This document shows, piece after piece, positions 1 to 8,380 of a stretch of DNA of 14,222 nt (the first letter of the stretch is position 1; each line of letters opens with the position of its first letter). The notes under the pieces are model-generated. The model was not told the DNA's origin. It did no database searches and saw nothing but the letters and a program-made list of their open reading frames with translations. This stretch comes from Spirochaeta sp. (GTDB taxonomy: Bacteria > Spirochaetota > Spirochaetia > DSM-27196 > SLAA01), in contig JAIVHN010000010.1 of NCBI GenBank assembly GCA_020201015.1, forward strand, positions 1 to 14,222. The letters are read 5' to 3'. The translations under genes and the position numbers were made by a program.

Positions 1-1
1 C

Positions 2-79
2 GCCAACGCCGCGGGTGCCACCACCGCGGGTGCCGCCAACTCCGCAGGCGCCGCCAGCGCCGCAGGCGCCGCCAACGCC
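2..79 (+). repeat. In-frame GC-rich minisatellite coding for an Ala/Gly/Asn linker
   Basis: The first 26 codons form imperfect tandem units of 15 and 18 nt built on GCC-RNC-NCC-GCN-GGY. They translate to units ATTAG, AANSAG, AASAAG and a partial AANA, preceded by ANAAG. The units differ mostly at the Asn/Ser/Thr codon and in GGT versus GGC. All unit lengths are multiples of three, so copy changes would keep the reading frame. The array may continue left of the window. It sits between the nucleotide-binding part and the dimerisation domain of the oxidoreductase. Confidence 0.8.
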
Positions 80-445
80 ATCCCGCCCCTCATAGAAGCC
101 ATCTATACCGACCCACAGCTGGTGCAGATTGGAACGGTAGTGCCATCCTCTGGCCTCCCGGTTGACATCACCGAGCATCGCCGTAGTTGGAATAACTCTA
201 TGCTGAGTTTTCTGCCGACTGCCGCTCGGGTCGGAGGCGCCGTTGCCGACCGCGGTGAGCTCAAGGTACAGCTTGACTCCGGCGGTCTCATCCTGGGCGC
301 GGTAGCCATCGGGCCCAGTGCGGCCGAGGTGCTGGCTCCACTCCAGCTGGCAATGCAACACGGGCTCAGTTGGGATGCTCTCACGGCCGAGCCCTTTGGG
401 TATCCTACCTGGAGCGAAGTTCTGACCGGCTCCGAGGCTTCATGA
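2..445 (+). CDS. Pyridine nucleotide-disulphide oxidoreductase, C-terminal part (5'-truncated by window edge)
   Basis: The frame is open from the first bases and ends at TGA 443-445, so only about 147 C-terminal residues are visible. After a 26-residue Ala/Gly/Asn-rich stretch comes PLIEAIYTDPQLVQIG, the usual opening of the dimerisation domain of the dihydrolipoamide dehydrogenase / mercuric reductase / soluble transhydrogenase family. GGLILGAVAIGP and the closing YPTWSEVL follow, as in that domain. Family members are FAD flavoproteins that move electrons between NAD(P)H and a second substrate. In classical disulphide reductases the closing motif is H-P-T-x-x-E, with the His as acid/base. 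Here it is Y-P-T (Tyr codon 401-403), as in soluble transhydrogenase, so a simple disulphide reductase is less likely. The FAD/NAD domains and any redox CxxxxC lie outside the window, so the substrate is unknown. The stop overlaps the next start (ATGA). Confidence 0.85.
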   Translation, partial: ANAAGATTAGAANSAGAASAAGAANAIPPLIEAIYTDPQLVQIGTVVPSSGLPVDITEHRRSWNNSMLSFLPTAARVGGAVADRGELKVQLDSGGLILGAVAIGPSAAEVLAPLQLAMQHGLSWDALTAEPFGYPTWSEVLTGSEAS

Positions 446-1221
446 GCAAGCTCTTTGAGGAACTTGACTATCGTGAGACGCCGCTCGGTGAACTGTTCCT
501 GCGCCGCCGCCGGCACATCGGGCTAGATGCCGATATTTACGAAATCAAACTTGGTGAAGATTTTCTCATGTCAAGTCTGTTCACCTCCTCGGAGTTAGCC
601 CTTGGGCGGCTCGGCATTGCCCGGGCCCGCGACAACCGGCGTGCGCGACCGGATGAACCGCGCGTAGAGCCCAAGCTCGACGTTGTTGTCGGTGGACTTG
701 GCTTGGGATATACCGCGGCGGCGGTGCTGGAAAGTGAGGCCACCGGTTCGTTGTGTGTGGTGGAGTACCTTGAGCCGGTCATAGAGTGGCACCGTCAGGG
801 GTTGCTTCCCACCTCATCGAACCTCATCCAAGATGCACGATGTAGTTTTCTGCAGGGCGATTTCTTTGCCCTTTCCTCCTCCACAGAGGGCTTTGACCCG
901 GTACAGCCGGGGAGACGCTTTGACGCGATACTTGTCGACATCGACCACACTCCGGATCAATGGCTTAATCCCAGCAACGAGTCGTTTTATCATCCTGACG
1001 GACTGCGGCGTGTAAAGAGCCATCTAAACTCCGGTGGCGTGTTCGGGCTATGGTCCAACGAGCCTGCCGACGCTGAGTTCACGCAACGCCTTGCCGCCAT
1101 TTTTGGAGCTGCATATGCGGAACCAGTCGTGTTCCATAACCCCCTGCAAAACCGTGAATTCACTCAAAGCGTATACATCGCGACAGCTGAGGCAAATGAC
1201 GGTTTGCCATATCCGGAGTAG
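442..1221 (+). CDS. Spermidine synthase-like SAM-fold protein
   Basis: This is a 259-residue protein started at ATG 442, which overlaps the upstream stop as ATGA; translational coupling and the fit to the family favour it over in-frame ATG 370. A Rossmann-type nucleotide loop, VVVGGLGLGY, has its glycines at residues 84-89. VVEYLEPVIEWH follows, with the acidic residue expected after strand 2 of SAM or aminopropyl-donor binding enzymes. The stretch DAILVDIDHTPD, then FYHPDGLRRV and LNSGGVFGLWS, matches bacterial proteins annotated as spermidine synthase-like. The N-terminal tetramerisation domain of true spermidine synthases is shortened. Polyamine synthesis is therefore uncertain, and it could equally be a methyltransferase of unknown target. 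Its tight packing with the flavoprotein and the AlaX gene suggests one transcript but gives no clear pathway. Confidence 0.8.
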   Translation: MSKLFEELDYRETPLGELFLRRRRHIGLDADIYEIKLGEDFLMSSLFTSSELALGRLGIARARDNRRARPDEPRVEPKLDVVVGGLGLGYTAAAVLESEATGSLCVVEYLEPVIEWHRQGLLPTSSNLIQDARCSFLQGDFFALSSSTEGFDPVQPGRRFDAILVDIDHTPDQWLNPSNESFYHPDGLRRVKSHLNSGGVFGLWSNEPADAEFTQRLAAIFGAAYAEPVVFHNPLQNREFTQSVYIATAEANDGLPYPE

Positions 1222-1226
1222 ATACC

Positions 1227-2483
1227 ATGTCCGCAACCCTACCGCTTTATTACGAAGACCCCGACCTCTATGAGTTTAAAGCTACTATTCTGGAGCTGCA
1301 TGAGCACGCGAGCACCGGCGGATGTGAGATCATTCTTGACCGCACAGCGTTCTACCCGGAAGGCGGCGGTCAGCCAGCCGACCGAGGCACTATTGGTGGG
1401 CTGCCGGTGACACAGGTCAGCAAAGACGATGGAGGTATCGTGCACCGGGTGGCGAGCCCCTGCCAGGCGCTGCCCGATGGCTTTGCGGTTGGCGCCGAGG
1501 TTGCCTGCAGGGCGGATGAGGCGTGGCGGCGCGAGTACAAACAGCAGCATACCGGGCAGCACATTATTTCAGCTGCGCTGCTCGAGGTGGCAGAGGCCGC
1601 CACGGTTTCGGTGCACCAGGGGGCGGAGTATCTCACGGTAGAGGTAGAGCGTGAAACTATCTCGGAAGCACAACTTGAGGCGGTAGAGCGGCGCGCGAAC
1701 GAGATTATTGAGGCCGACCTTCCGGTAACAACAGTCTGGGTGACCGACGCGGATATTGAGTCCTATCCTCTGCGACGCAAACCAAAGGTGACCGGCAGCA
1801 TACGGCTGGTCATGGTTGGCCAGTTTGACTGTGTTGCCTGTGGTGGGGTGCATGTGCAGCGAAGCGGCGAGGTGCGGCTTGTCCACTGTATTGGAGTTGA
1901 GCGCATTCGTGGCCGGGTGCGTACAATTTGGAAGACCGGTGACCGAGCCCTTGCAGACTACCGGCTTACGTGCGGTCTTGTGCGGGAGTTGGTCGATGTC
2001 TTCTCAGCGCCGGTGCCGGAACTATCGGCTAAGGTTCGCGCCAAGCTTAACGAGCACACAGAGCTGGTGCGGCGTCTTGGACTGCTTGAGCGCAGGTTGG
2101 CCGAGGAAACAGCTACTCGGCTCCTGCAGTCGGTAGCACACTCCGAGAGCGGTGTCACTCACGGTACTCCTGTGGCCCCCCATGCTGGAGTCGTGACCGC
2201 GGTTTTCGAAAACGAAGCAAAAGGATTCCTACGCCAAGTGGGCGAAGGTCTGGCGGCAGAGAGTGGTGTAGCCGCCTGCCTGCTTAACCGAAAAGAAGAC
2301 TCAGTTGAGTGGGTTATTGCAGTCTCCCCCGACCGTGAGTTTGATTTCAACGCGCTAAAGCCGGAGCTCTTTCGCATTGTGGCCGGTAAGGGTGGGGGCA
2401 AGAGCCCTGTCTGGCAAGGCGGCGGCTCGGAACCTGACTGTGCAGCTGCACTGTTTAGCGCGTTTTTCACGCATATGGGGTAG
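1227..2483 (+). CDS. Alanyl-tRNA editing protein, AlaX type with DHHA1 domain
   Basis: This 418-residue hydrolase would clear mischarged Ser-tRNA(Ala) or Gly-tRNA(Ala) in trans in the cytosol. The N-terminal part resembles the editing-domain lead-in of AlaRS (DRTAFYPEGGGQPADRG, about residues 38-54). Zinc ligands are visible as H108-T-G-Q-H112 and C205-G-G-V-H209. The C-terminal part, from about residue 250, has a coiled-coil-like stretch and then a DHHA1-type ending with GKGGGKSPVWQGGGS. The length fits the long AlaX class; the short AlaX proteins lack the C-terminal part. The start ATG 1227 is five bases after the previous stop, with GGAG at 1215-1218, eight bases away. The aminoacylation core of AlaRS is absent, so this is not alaS. 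Confidence 0.93.
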   Translation: MSATLPLYYEDPDLYEFKATILELHEHASTGGCEIILDRTAFYPEGGGQPADRGTIGGLPVTQVSKDDGGIVHRVASPCQALPDGFAVGAEVACRADEAWRREYKQQHTGQHIISAALLEVAEAATVSVHQGAEYLTVEVERETISEAQLEAVERRANEIIEADLPVTTVWVTDADIESYPLRRKPKVTGSIRLVMVGQFDCVACGGVHVQRSGEVRLVHCIGVERIRGRVRTIWKTGDRALADYRLTCGLVRELVDVFSAPVPELSAKVRAKLNEHTELVRRLGLLERRLAEETATRLLQSVAHSESGVTHGTPVAPHAGVVTAVFENEAKGFLRQVGEGLAAESGVAACLLNRKEDSVEWVIAVSPDREFDFNALKPELFRIVAGKGGGKSPVWQGGGSEPDCAAALFSAFFTHMG

Positions 2484-2527
2484 TGTAGAGGGGGGCAGAG
2501 TACGCGGAGAAAGCTGTTTAGGGCTAT

Positions 2528-2556
2528 TTGCAATGTTTTCCTATATCCTGAATAAT
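2528..2556 (+). promoter_or_regulatory. Candidate metH promoter
   Basis: TTGCAA (2528-2533), a 17-base spacer and AATAAT (2551-2556) resemble a sigma-70 type promoter. It lies in the 81-base gap between the AlaX gene and metH. The expected +1 is about 2563, two bases before the GTG start, so the transcript would be nearly leaderless. No cobalamin riboswitch fits in this gap. Confidence 0.4.
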
Positions 2557-2564
2557 GTTTAACT

Positions 2565-5500
2565 GTGAGTGCAACAAACAACCCTGATTCTTTGGAAGGA
2601 CGTCTGCGCAACCTTATGCAAGAGCGCATTCTCATTTTAGACGGTGCTATGGGCACGATGATCCAGGCCCAAGAATTACAAGAAGCTGATTTTCGCGGCA
2701 ACCGTTTTGCCGACTTCCCCACCTTGTCGGCAGAGGATGCTGCGGCGCGGGAAGCATGGGAAAAGGCACACGCTGAGCTCCCCGACGCGCCCGCCCCCGG
2801 CGTGAACCGCGAAGGTAACCTTGGCGGCAACAACGACTTCTTAACACTTACCCAACCGGAGATCATCTCCGGCATACATGAACAATTCCTTGCCGCCGGG
2901 GCCGACATTATTGAAACCAACACCTTCAACTCTACCACGGTGTCGCAGGCCGACTACGCCACCGAGTTTCTGGTCCATGAGCTCAATAAACAAGGCGCGG
3001 CCATTGCCCGCGCGGCCGCCGACAAGTTCACAGCACAAACTCCCGACAAACCGCGGTTTGTCGCCGGTGTTTTAGGGCCGACCAGCCGCACCTTGTCTAT
3101 GTCCCCCGATGTCAACGACCCCGGATTCAGGGCCATTAGCTTTGACTACTTAGCTGCGGTCTATCGTGAGGCCGCGCTCGGGCTGATAGAGGGTGGGGCT
3201 GACCTCCTCCTCATTGAAACCATATTTGATACCCTAAATGCTAAAGCCGCAATCTACGCGCTGCTCACGCTGTTTGACGAGCAGGATCGGCGCTTACCAA
3301 TTATGATCTCAGGAACTATTACCGACCAAAGCGGCCGAACCCTTTCCGGCCAGACCGCCGAGGCCTTTCTCTACTCGGTTTTGCATGCGAACCCAATCTC
3401 GGTGGGTTTTAACTGTGCTTTAGGCGCCGACGACCTGCGAGAGCATGTTGAAAGCATTTCCGAGATCGCCCCCTGTGCCGTGAGTACCCATCCAAATGCT
3501 GGCTTGCCGAACGAGTTTGGCGGCTATGATCACACGCCGGAGTACATGGCTAAGGTGCTCGGCTCCTTTGCTGCAGACGGCTTACTTAACATTGTAGGCG
3601 GCTGTTGTGGTACGACCCCTGAGCACATCAAGGCAATTGCAGCTGCGGTTGCTGCCCAGGGTAAACCCCGTACGATTCTCGAACGAAGCCACATCACCGC
3701 GCTGTCCGGTTTAGAACCGTTGGTGCTTACGAAGGACCTAGGCTTTGTGAATGTCGGCGAACGCACCAACGTGACCGGATCAAGGCGCTTTGCGAGACTT
3801 ATCCGTGAGAAAGACCATGCTACCGCGCTTGACGTAGCCCGGGAGCAAGTCGACGGTGGTGCGCAAATGATAGACATCAATATGGATGAGGGCATGCTTG
3901 AGTCTGCCGAGGAGATGTCTACCTTTCTCAAACTTGTGGCTGCAGAGCCCGACATCTCGCGGGTTCCAATCATGATCGACAGTTCAAAATGGAGTGTGCT
4001 GCAGTCCGGGTTGCGCTGCGTTCAGGGAAAGGGAGTAGTAAACTCTATTAGCCTGAAAGAGGGCGAGGAGTCCTTCCTGGAGCAAGCACGTGAGATTCGC
4101 CGCTTTGGGTGTGCTGCGGTGGTTATGGCTTTTGACGAAGAGGGCCAGGCCGACACTCTTAAACGAAAGGTAGAGATTGCCGAACGGGCCTACACAGTAC
4201 TGACCGAGAAGGCAGATTTCCCGCCCGAGGACATCATCATTGATCCGAACATCTTTGCTATCGGCACCGGAATTGAGGAGCATGCGAACTACGCAGTCGA
4301 CTTCATTGAGGCAGTGCGTGAGATAAAAAAGCGTCTACCGTATGTACGGATCTCCGGCGGGGTAAGTAACGTCTCGTTCTCGTTCCGTGGCAACGATACT
4401 GTTCGTGAGGCAATGCACGCGGCATTTCTGTACCATGCGGTTGGTGCTGGCATGGACATGGGAATTGTCAATGCCGGTCAGCTTGAGGTGTACGACGACG
4501 TCCCGGCTGAGTTGCTTGAGGCGGTTGAGGATGTGCTACTGAATCGCCGGGAAGACTCCACCGAGCGCTTGCTTGACCTTGCCGAGCGCTACAAAGGTGA
4601 CGGGAAACAGCGCGTGGAGGACCTGTCCTGGCGTGAAAACCCGGTTGAGCAGCGCCTGTCGCACTCGCTGGTGAAGGGTATCACCAACTACATTGAAGAG
4701 GATGTTGAGCAGGCACGGCAGAAGCTGCCGCGAGCACTTAACGTCATAGAAGGCCCGCTCATGGACGGCATGAATGTGGTTGGCGAGCTTTTTGGAAGTG
4801 GTAAGATGTTTCTGCCGCAGGTCGTCAAGAGTGCACGCGTTATGAAGCAGGCGGTTGCCTACCTGCTGCCTTTCATTGAGGACGAGAAGTTGGTTGGCGA
4901 GGCCGACCACGCTAAGGGCAAGGTGCTCATGGCCACGGTGAAGGGCGATGTTCACGATATCGGCAAGAACATTGTTGGAGTGGTCCTGCAGTGTAACAAC
5001 TTTGATGTGGTTGACTTAGGGGTTATGGTACCGATGCCCGACATTCTCAAGGCGGCCGAGGAGCACAAGGTCGACATTATCGGTCTTTCAGGCCTCATTA
5101 CGCCGTCGCTTGATGAGATGGTGCACAACGCCAAGGAGCTTGAACGGCTCGGCAAAAAGTGGCCTTTGCTCATTGGTGGGGCAACGACCTCGCCGGTGCA
5201 TACCGCGGTGAAGATAGCGCCGCAGTACTCACAACCGGTAATACATGTAAAAGATGCCTCCTTGGCGGTTGGGGTGGTCGGTAAGTTGCTGGATTCCGAG
5301 CGCAAGGATGCCTATGCAGCCGAGGTTGCCGCGGGCCACGAGGAACAGCGACGGCGCCGTGAGGCAAAAGACAAAACACGAGAGTATCTCTCTATATCCG
5401 ATGTGCGAAGCCGACGCTACCAGTCCGAGTGGAACTCGTATGTACCCGAGACGCCGCGCAAGCTCGGGGTCACCGTGTATAAGGACTACTCCATACGAGA

Positions 5501-6362
5501 CCTGGCCCATTACATTGACTGGCGCTACTTCTTTCTTGCATGGGAGATGGACATGAGATTTCCGCAGATCCTGGACGACCCGGAGAAGGGGCCAGAGGCG
5601 CGGAAACTTTATAACGACGCCAAGGCGATGATTGACGAGTTTGCCGCCGGTAAGATGTTGAAAGCACACGGTGTTGCAGGTTTATGGCCTGCAAACTCCA
5701 CCGAGGACGACGTGATTGAGGTCTATACTGATGAGTCGCGCTCCGAGGTTCTGGCCCGCTTTCCCATGCTGCGTCAGCAGAAGAAAAAAACCGACACGCC
5801 ATACTATCTCTCGCTTGCGGACTACGTTGCGCCTAAGGGTAGCGGAATAGCCGACTACGTTGGGGCCTTTGCGGTAACAGCTGGCGAGGGGCTGGAGCGC
5901 ATGAGCACGCGCTACAAGGCAGCCAACGACGACTATCATGCGATACTGGCCGGTATCCTTGCCGACCGTCTTGCCGAAGGTTTTGCCGAGGTCATGCACG
6001 AAGAGGTGCGCAAAAAGCTTTGGGGCTACGCCCCGAACGAGAAGTTGTCGGTTGAGGAGATGCTGCGCATAGACTACCGCGGCATTCGCCCGGCTCCAGG
6101 GTATCCGCCCTGTCCTGATCACACCGATAAAACTATCATTTGGGATTTGCTGAAGCCGGATGAACATGCCGGAATGCGGCTCACCGAAAGCTATATGATG
6201 ATGCCCGGGGCATCGGTGTCAGGTATGTACTTTGCGCACCCGGATGCCAAGTATTTCAGCGTTGGGCAGGTTGCCAAAGACCAGGTTGAAGACTACGCCG
6301 CGCGCAAAGATATTGACCTTGAATTGGCGGAACGATATCTACGCTCCGTGCTTGCATATTAG
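2565..6362 (+). CDS. metH: Cobalamin-dependent methionine synthase
   Basis: This 1265-residue enzyme transfers the methyl group of 5-methyltetrahydrofolate to homocysteine through methylcobalamin. All modules are seen in order. The homocysteine domain has zinc ligands C284, C347 and C348, with the same 63-residue spacing as E. coli MetH. The folate domain follows from about 390 (FVNVGERTNVTGS, IDINMDEGML). The cap domain contains FGSGKMFLPQVVKSARVMKQ. The B12 domain has D795-V-H797-D-I-G, where H797 is the cobalt ligand, and SGLITPSLDEM. The reactivation domain has YRGIRPAPGYP and ESYMMMPGASVSGMYF. An extra segment of about 31 residues lies near 53-84. The start is uncertain. GTG 2565 gives an N-terminus close to E. 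coli's and sits next to a promoter-like site, but has no Shine-Dalgarno. ATG 2616 is the alternative, with GGAAGGA 16 bases upstream. Confidence 0.98.
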   Translation: MSATNNPDSLEGRLRNLMQERILILDGAMGTMIQAQELQEADFRGNRFADFPTLSAEDAAAREAWEKAHAELPDAPAPGVNREGNLGGNNDFLTLTQPEIISGIHEQFLAAGADIIETNTFNSTTVSQADYATEFLVHELNKQGAAIARAAADKFTAQTPDKPRFVAGVLGPTSRTLSMSPDVNDPGFRAISFDYLAAVYREAALGLIEGGADLLLIETIFDTLNAKAAIYALLTLFDEQDRRLPIMISGTITDQSGRTLSGQTAEAFLYSVLHANPISVGFNCALGADDLREHVESISEIAPCAVSTHPNAGLPNEFGGYDHTPEYMAKVLGSFAADGLLNIVGGCCGTTPEHIKAIAAAVAAQGKPRTILERSHITALSGLEPLVLTKDLGFVNVGERTNVTGSRRFARLIREKDHATALDVAREQVDGGAQMIDINMDEGMLESAEEMSTFLKLVAAEPDISRVPIMIDSSKWSVLQSGLRCVQGKGVVNSISLKEGEESFLEQAREIRRFGCAAVVMAFDEEGQADTLKRKVEIAERAYTVLTEKADFPPEDIIIDPNIFAIGTGIEEHANYAVDFIEAVREIKKRLPYVRISGGVSNVSFSFRGNDTVREAMHAAFLYHAVGAGMDMGIVNAGQLEVYDDVPAELLEAVEDVLLNRREDSTERLLDLAERYKGDGKQRVEDLSWRENPVEQRLSHSLVKGITNYIEEDVEQARQKLPRALNVIEGPLMDGMNVVGELFGSGKMFLPQVVKSARVMKQAVAYLLPFIEDEKLVGEADHAKGKVLMATVKGDVHDIGKNIVGVVLQCNNFDVVDLGVMVPMPDILKAAEEHKVDIIGLSGLITPSLDEMVHNAKELERLGKKWPLLIGGATTSPVHTAVKIAPQYSQPVIHVKDASLAVGVVGKLLDSERKDAYAAEVAAGHEEQRRRREAKDKTREYLSISDVRSRRYQSEWNSYVPETPRKLGVTVYKDYSIRDLAHYIDWRYFFLAWEMDMRFPQILDDPEKGPEARKLYNDAKAMIDEFAAGKMLKAHGVAGLWPANSTEDDVIEVYTDESRSEVLARFPMLRQQKKKTDTPYYLSLADYVAPKGSGIADYVGAFAVTAGEGLERMSTRYKAANDDYHAILAGILADRLAEGFAEVMHEEVRKKLWGYAPNEKLSVEEMLRIDYRGIRPAPGYPPCPDHTDKTIIWDLLKPDEHAGMRLTESYMMMPGASVSGMYFAHPDAKYFSVGQVAKDQVEDYAARKDIDLELAERYLRSVLAY

Positions 6363-6381
6363 TTAGGTGCTGAACACGTGT

Positions 6382-6402
6382 CGGCCGGTGATTCGGCCGG
6401 CC
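6382..6402. terminator. Hairpin between convergent metH and mrpD genes
   Basis: In the 48-base gap, CGGCCG (6382-6387) can pair with CGGCCG (6394-6399) around a six-base loop. Alternatively GGCCGG (6383-6388) can pair with CCGGCC (6397-6402). The stem is very GC-rich but no T-run follows on either strand. It could serve as a two-way terminator or 3'-end stabiliser for both transcripts, though it is not a canonical intrinsic terminator. Confidence 0.45.
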
Positions 6403-6410
6403 GCCACGAC

Positions 6411-8030
6411 TTACACAGTTATATACAGGTACGTCGTAAGAAATGCAAAGAACACAGTAATTAAGAGAGCCACCTGGTTATAGTTGAGTTTATTGTCGCG
6501 GATACGCTGCAGGAAACCACCGATACGTTTTACAACGCCAAAGTATAACGCAATACCAAGTGCCAGCGTAATAGCAAACATAATAAGCTTCTCGGCGCCA
6601 AGCGTGCCACTTAAGTTGTAGCTCTGTCCGTAGAGTAGCTGCACTGCTTGTGCCCCAAAGATTCCGCCAGCTAGACATCCTAAACCAATGAGCATAGAGA
6701 CGCCGTTAATATACGGATCCTTTAGCGGCTTGACCTCGTCGGGAGCTTTGCCGAAAAACATGGTGGAGTATTTGACAAATGACAACACGGTACCCAGGTT
6801 CACAATGAACATGCCGATTTCGGCAAGATTACCCTGTAATCCGTTCTGAATGAGGTACTTAGAGATGCTCCCGTTAAAAAGTGGAGTGCCGGTTATACCA
6901 AGTACTCCGGCAAACCCCGCAATGCCAATCCAGGGCATGCGTCTAAACACCCCACGAATTTGGGAGTAGTTGCGGGTGCCATACTGGTCAATAATGACAC
7001 CGGCGGTAAGGAACAAGAGACCCTTAAACATTGCGTGGTTAATGATGTGGTACATCCCACCCCAGAAAGCATAGTCTGTGCCGCCGTTCAGGCCCAGTAC
7101 AATGAGACCAACCTGAGAAACGGTATGATAGGCAAGGATGAGTTTGATGTCTTTCTGCGAGACCGCTAACAGAAAACCTATTACGGCTGTCACGAATCCC
7201 AGAACCGCAAAGAATACACTGGCGTCAATGACCGGCGAAAACACCCACTGCATGCGAATGAGCAAGTACACACCCACCTTAACCTGAACGCCAGACAGTG
7301 TTGCCGAGATTATTGAGGGCGCGCTTGGAGCGCCATGGGCCCGGGGTAACCAGCTGAAGAGAGGGAACAGCGCTGCTTTAAGTGCAATAGCGGTCATGAT
7401 CAGCGCGTAGGGCAGTACCAAGGCTCGCGGGTCATTGATTTGAGCGATCTTGTTGTGCATCCCAATGAAGTCGAGCACGCCGGTAATGCGGTACAGATAG
7501 CCTATGCCGAGCAGCATGAAGGCCATCGCAAGGAAGTTGATCATGAGATACATCATGCCGTCGTAGACCGACTGCTTTTCTTTTTTGTACATGATCAGGA
7601 TACTGACTGCCAGCATTCCTACTTCCATTATGACGTACACGTTGAACAGGTCGCCCGAAAGGAACATTCCAAGGAGCGCGCACTGAAGTGTCATAAACAG
7701 ATATTGGAATGTGTTGTCCATGTACGGTGCACGGCTGTTAAAAACAAAAAACAAAAAGAACAGTACGCTGGTCATGAGCACCAGCGGTGCGCTCAGCTCG
7801 TCGGCCCGAAGACTAATAGATATCGAGTCACCCCATCCGGCTACCTGCTCAACGACTTCCCCCATAACTCGAACTTCGTAGAAGACCGCCGCCGAGATTG
7901 CAATCATGACCAAGCCGAACACCAGCAGTACACCTTGATACATGCGGCGTGGCAGGAAGTAGCCAATAGCACCAACGACAACCGGTAGGAGCACCAATAC
8001 GTAGAGCGTGGGAATATATTGAATAAGCAT
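6411..8030 (-). CDS. mrpD: Mrp-type antiporter subunit D (MbhH-like proton/sodium channel subunit)
   Basis: This polytopic membrane protein of about 539 residues belongs to the NuoL/M/N-MrpA/D family and would form the ion-translocating channel of the complex. The family's key charged residues are visible. They are E136 in FNVYVIMEVGML, K218 in ALKAALFPLFSWLPRAHGAPSAPS, and KDIKLILAYHTVSQVG further on; E136 and K218 fall at almost the positions known for Bacillus MrpD (E137, K219). The start ATG 8030 overlaps the mrpC stop as TAATG. An upstream start at 8111 would only add residues read inside mrpC. It is the last gene of the operon and the only large antiporter-like subunit in it, so it may act as MbhH does in membrane-bound hydrogenase. 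Confidence 0.92.
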   Translation of the reverse strand: MLIQYIPTLYVLVLLPVVVGAIGYFLPRRMYQGVLLVFGLVMIAISAAVFYEVRVMGEVVEQVAGWGDSISISLRADELSAPLVLMTSVLFFLFFVFNSRAPYMDNTFQYLFMTLQCALLGMFLSGDLFNVYVIMEVGMLAVSILIMYKKEKQSVYDGMMYLMINFLAMAFMLLGIGYLYRITGVLDFIGMHNKIAQINDPRALVLPYALIMTAIALKAALFPLFSWLPRAHGAPSAPSIISATLSGVQVKVGVYLLIRMQWVFSPVIDASVFFAVLGFVTAVIGFLLAVSQKDIKLILAYHTVSQVGLIVLGLNGGTDYAFWGGMYHIINHAMFKGLLFLTAGVIIDQYGTRNYSQIRGVFRRMPWIGIAGFAGVLGITGTPLFNGSISKYLIQNGLQGNLAEIGMFIVNLGTVLSFVKYSTMFFGKAPDEVKPLKDPYINGVSMLIGLGCLAGGIFGAQAVQLLYGQSYNLSGTLGAEKLIMFAITLALGIALYFGVVKRIGGFLQRIRDNKLNYNQVALLITVFFAFLTTYLYITV

Positions 8031-8374
8031 TAGTCGTCCACCCTGTGTACAATTTTCTCCCAGTCCGACGATCCATAGCGGTGGGCCACACGAATGAATA
8101 GTGCCAGACACATTGCGGTCACCGACACCCCGATAACAATTGCGGTGATCATAAGGGCCTGCGGAACAGGATCGGCCATGCGAGCCGGGTCACCGCCAGC
8201 AATGGGTGGAACACTACCTGGTTGTAGGTTTGCGGTGATCAAAAAAAGGATAGCGGAGGCATCCATAATATTGATCGAGATAATGGTTTTTATCACGTTA
8301 CGTTGGGTAATTACCCCGTATAGGCCTACAAAAAACAAGCCTAAACTGAGGTGACTGCTGTTAAGCCACTCCAC
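8030..8374 (-). CDS. mrpC: Mrp antiporter subunit C (NuoK-like)
   Basis: This small membrane protein of 114 residues has three predicted helices and is homologous to NuoK and MbhG. Typical signatures are QRNVIKTIISINIMDASAILFLI in the middle and DPVPQALMITAIVIGVSVTA before the last helix. It starts at GTG 8374, six bases after the mrpB stop. GGGAGGG, overlapping the end of mrpB, supplies a strong Shine-Dalgarno about ten bases upstream. It overlaps mrpD by one base. The family subunit is part of the lateral ion path and does not work alone. Confidence 0.92.
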   Translation of the reverse strand: MEWLNSSHLSLGLFFVGLYGVITQRNVIKTIISINIMDASAILFLITANLQPGSVPPIAGGDPARMADPVPQALMITAIVIGVSVTAMCLALFIRVAHRYGSSDWEKIVHRVDD

Positions 8375-8380
8375 TTGCTG

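Noticed and set aside
2484..2564. Possible cobalamin riboswitch before metH
   Set aside because: The gap is only 81 bases and contains no B12-box-like sequence. A cobalamin riboswitch needs roughly 200 bases.
2159..2938. Minus-strand open frame of 259 codons opposite the AlaX 3' end and metH 5' end
   Set aside because: It lies antisense across two well-supported genes, shows no family motif and spans the metH promoter gap. It is a shadow frame.
7440..7988. Plus-strand open frame of 182 codons, rich in His, opposite mrpD
   Set aside because: The His richness comes from reading the Met/Val-rich membrane gene backwards. mrpD has strong family motifs on the minus strand.
7950..8111. Longer mrpD reading starting at 8111
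   Set aside because: The added 27 residues are hydrophilic, read through the end of mrpC and have no family match. ATG 8030 overlaps the mrpC stop as expected for this operon.
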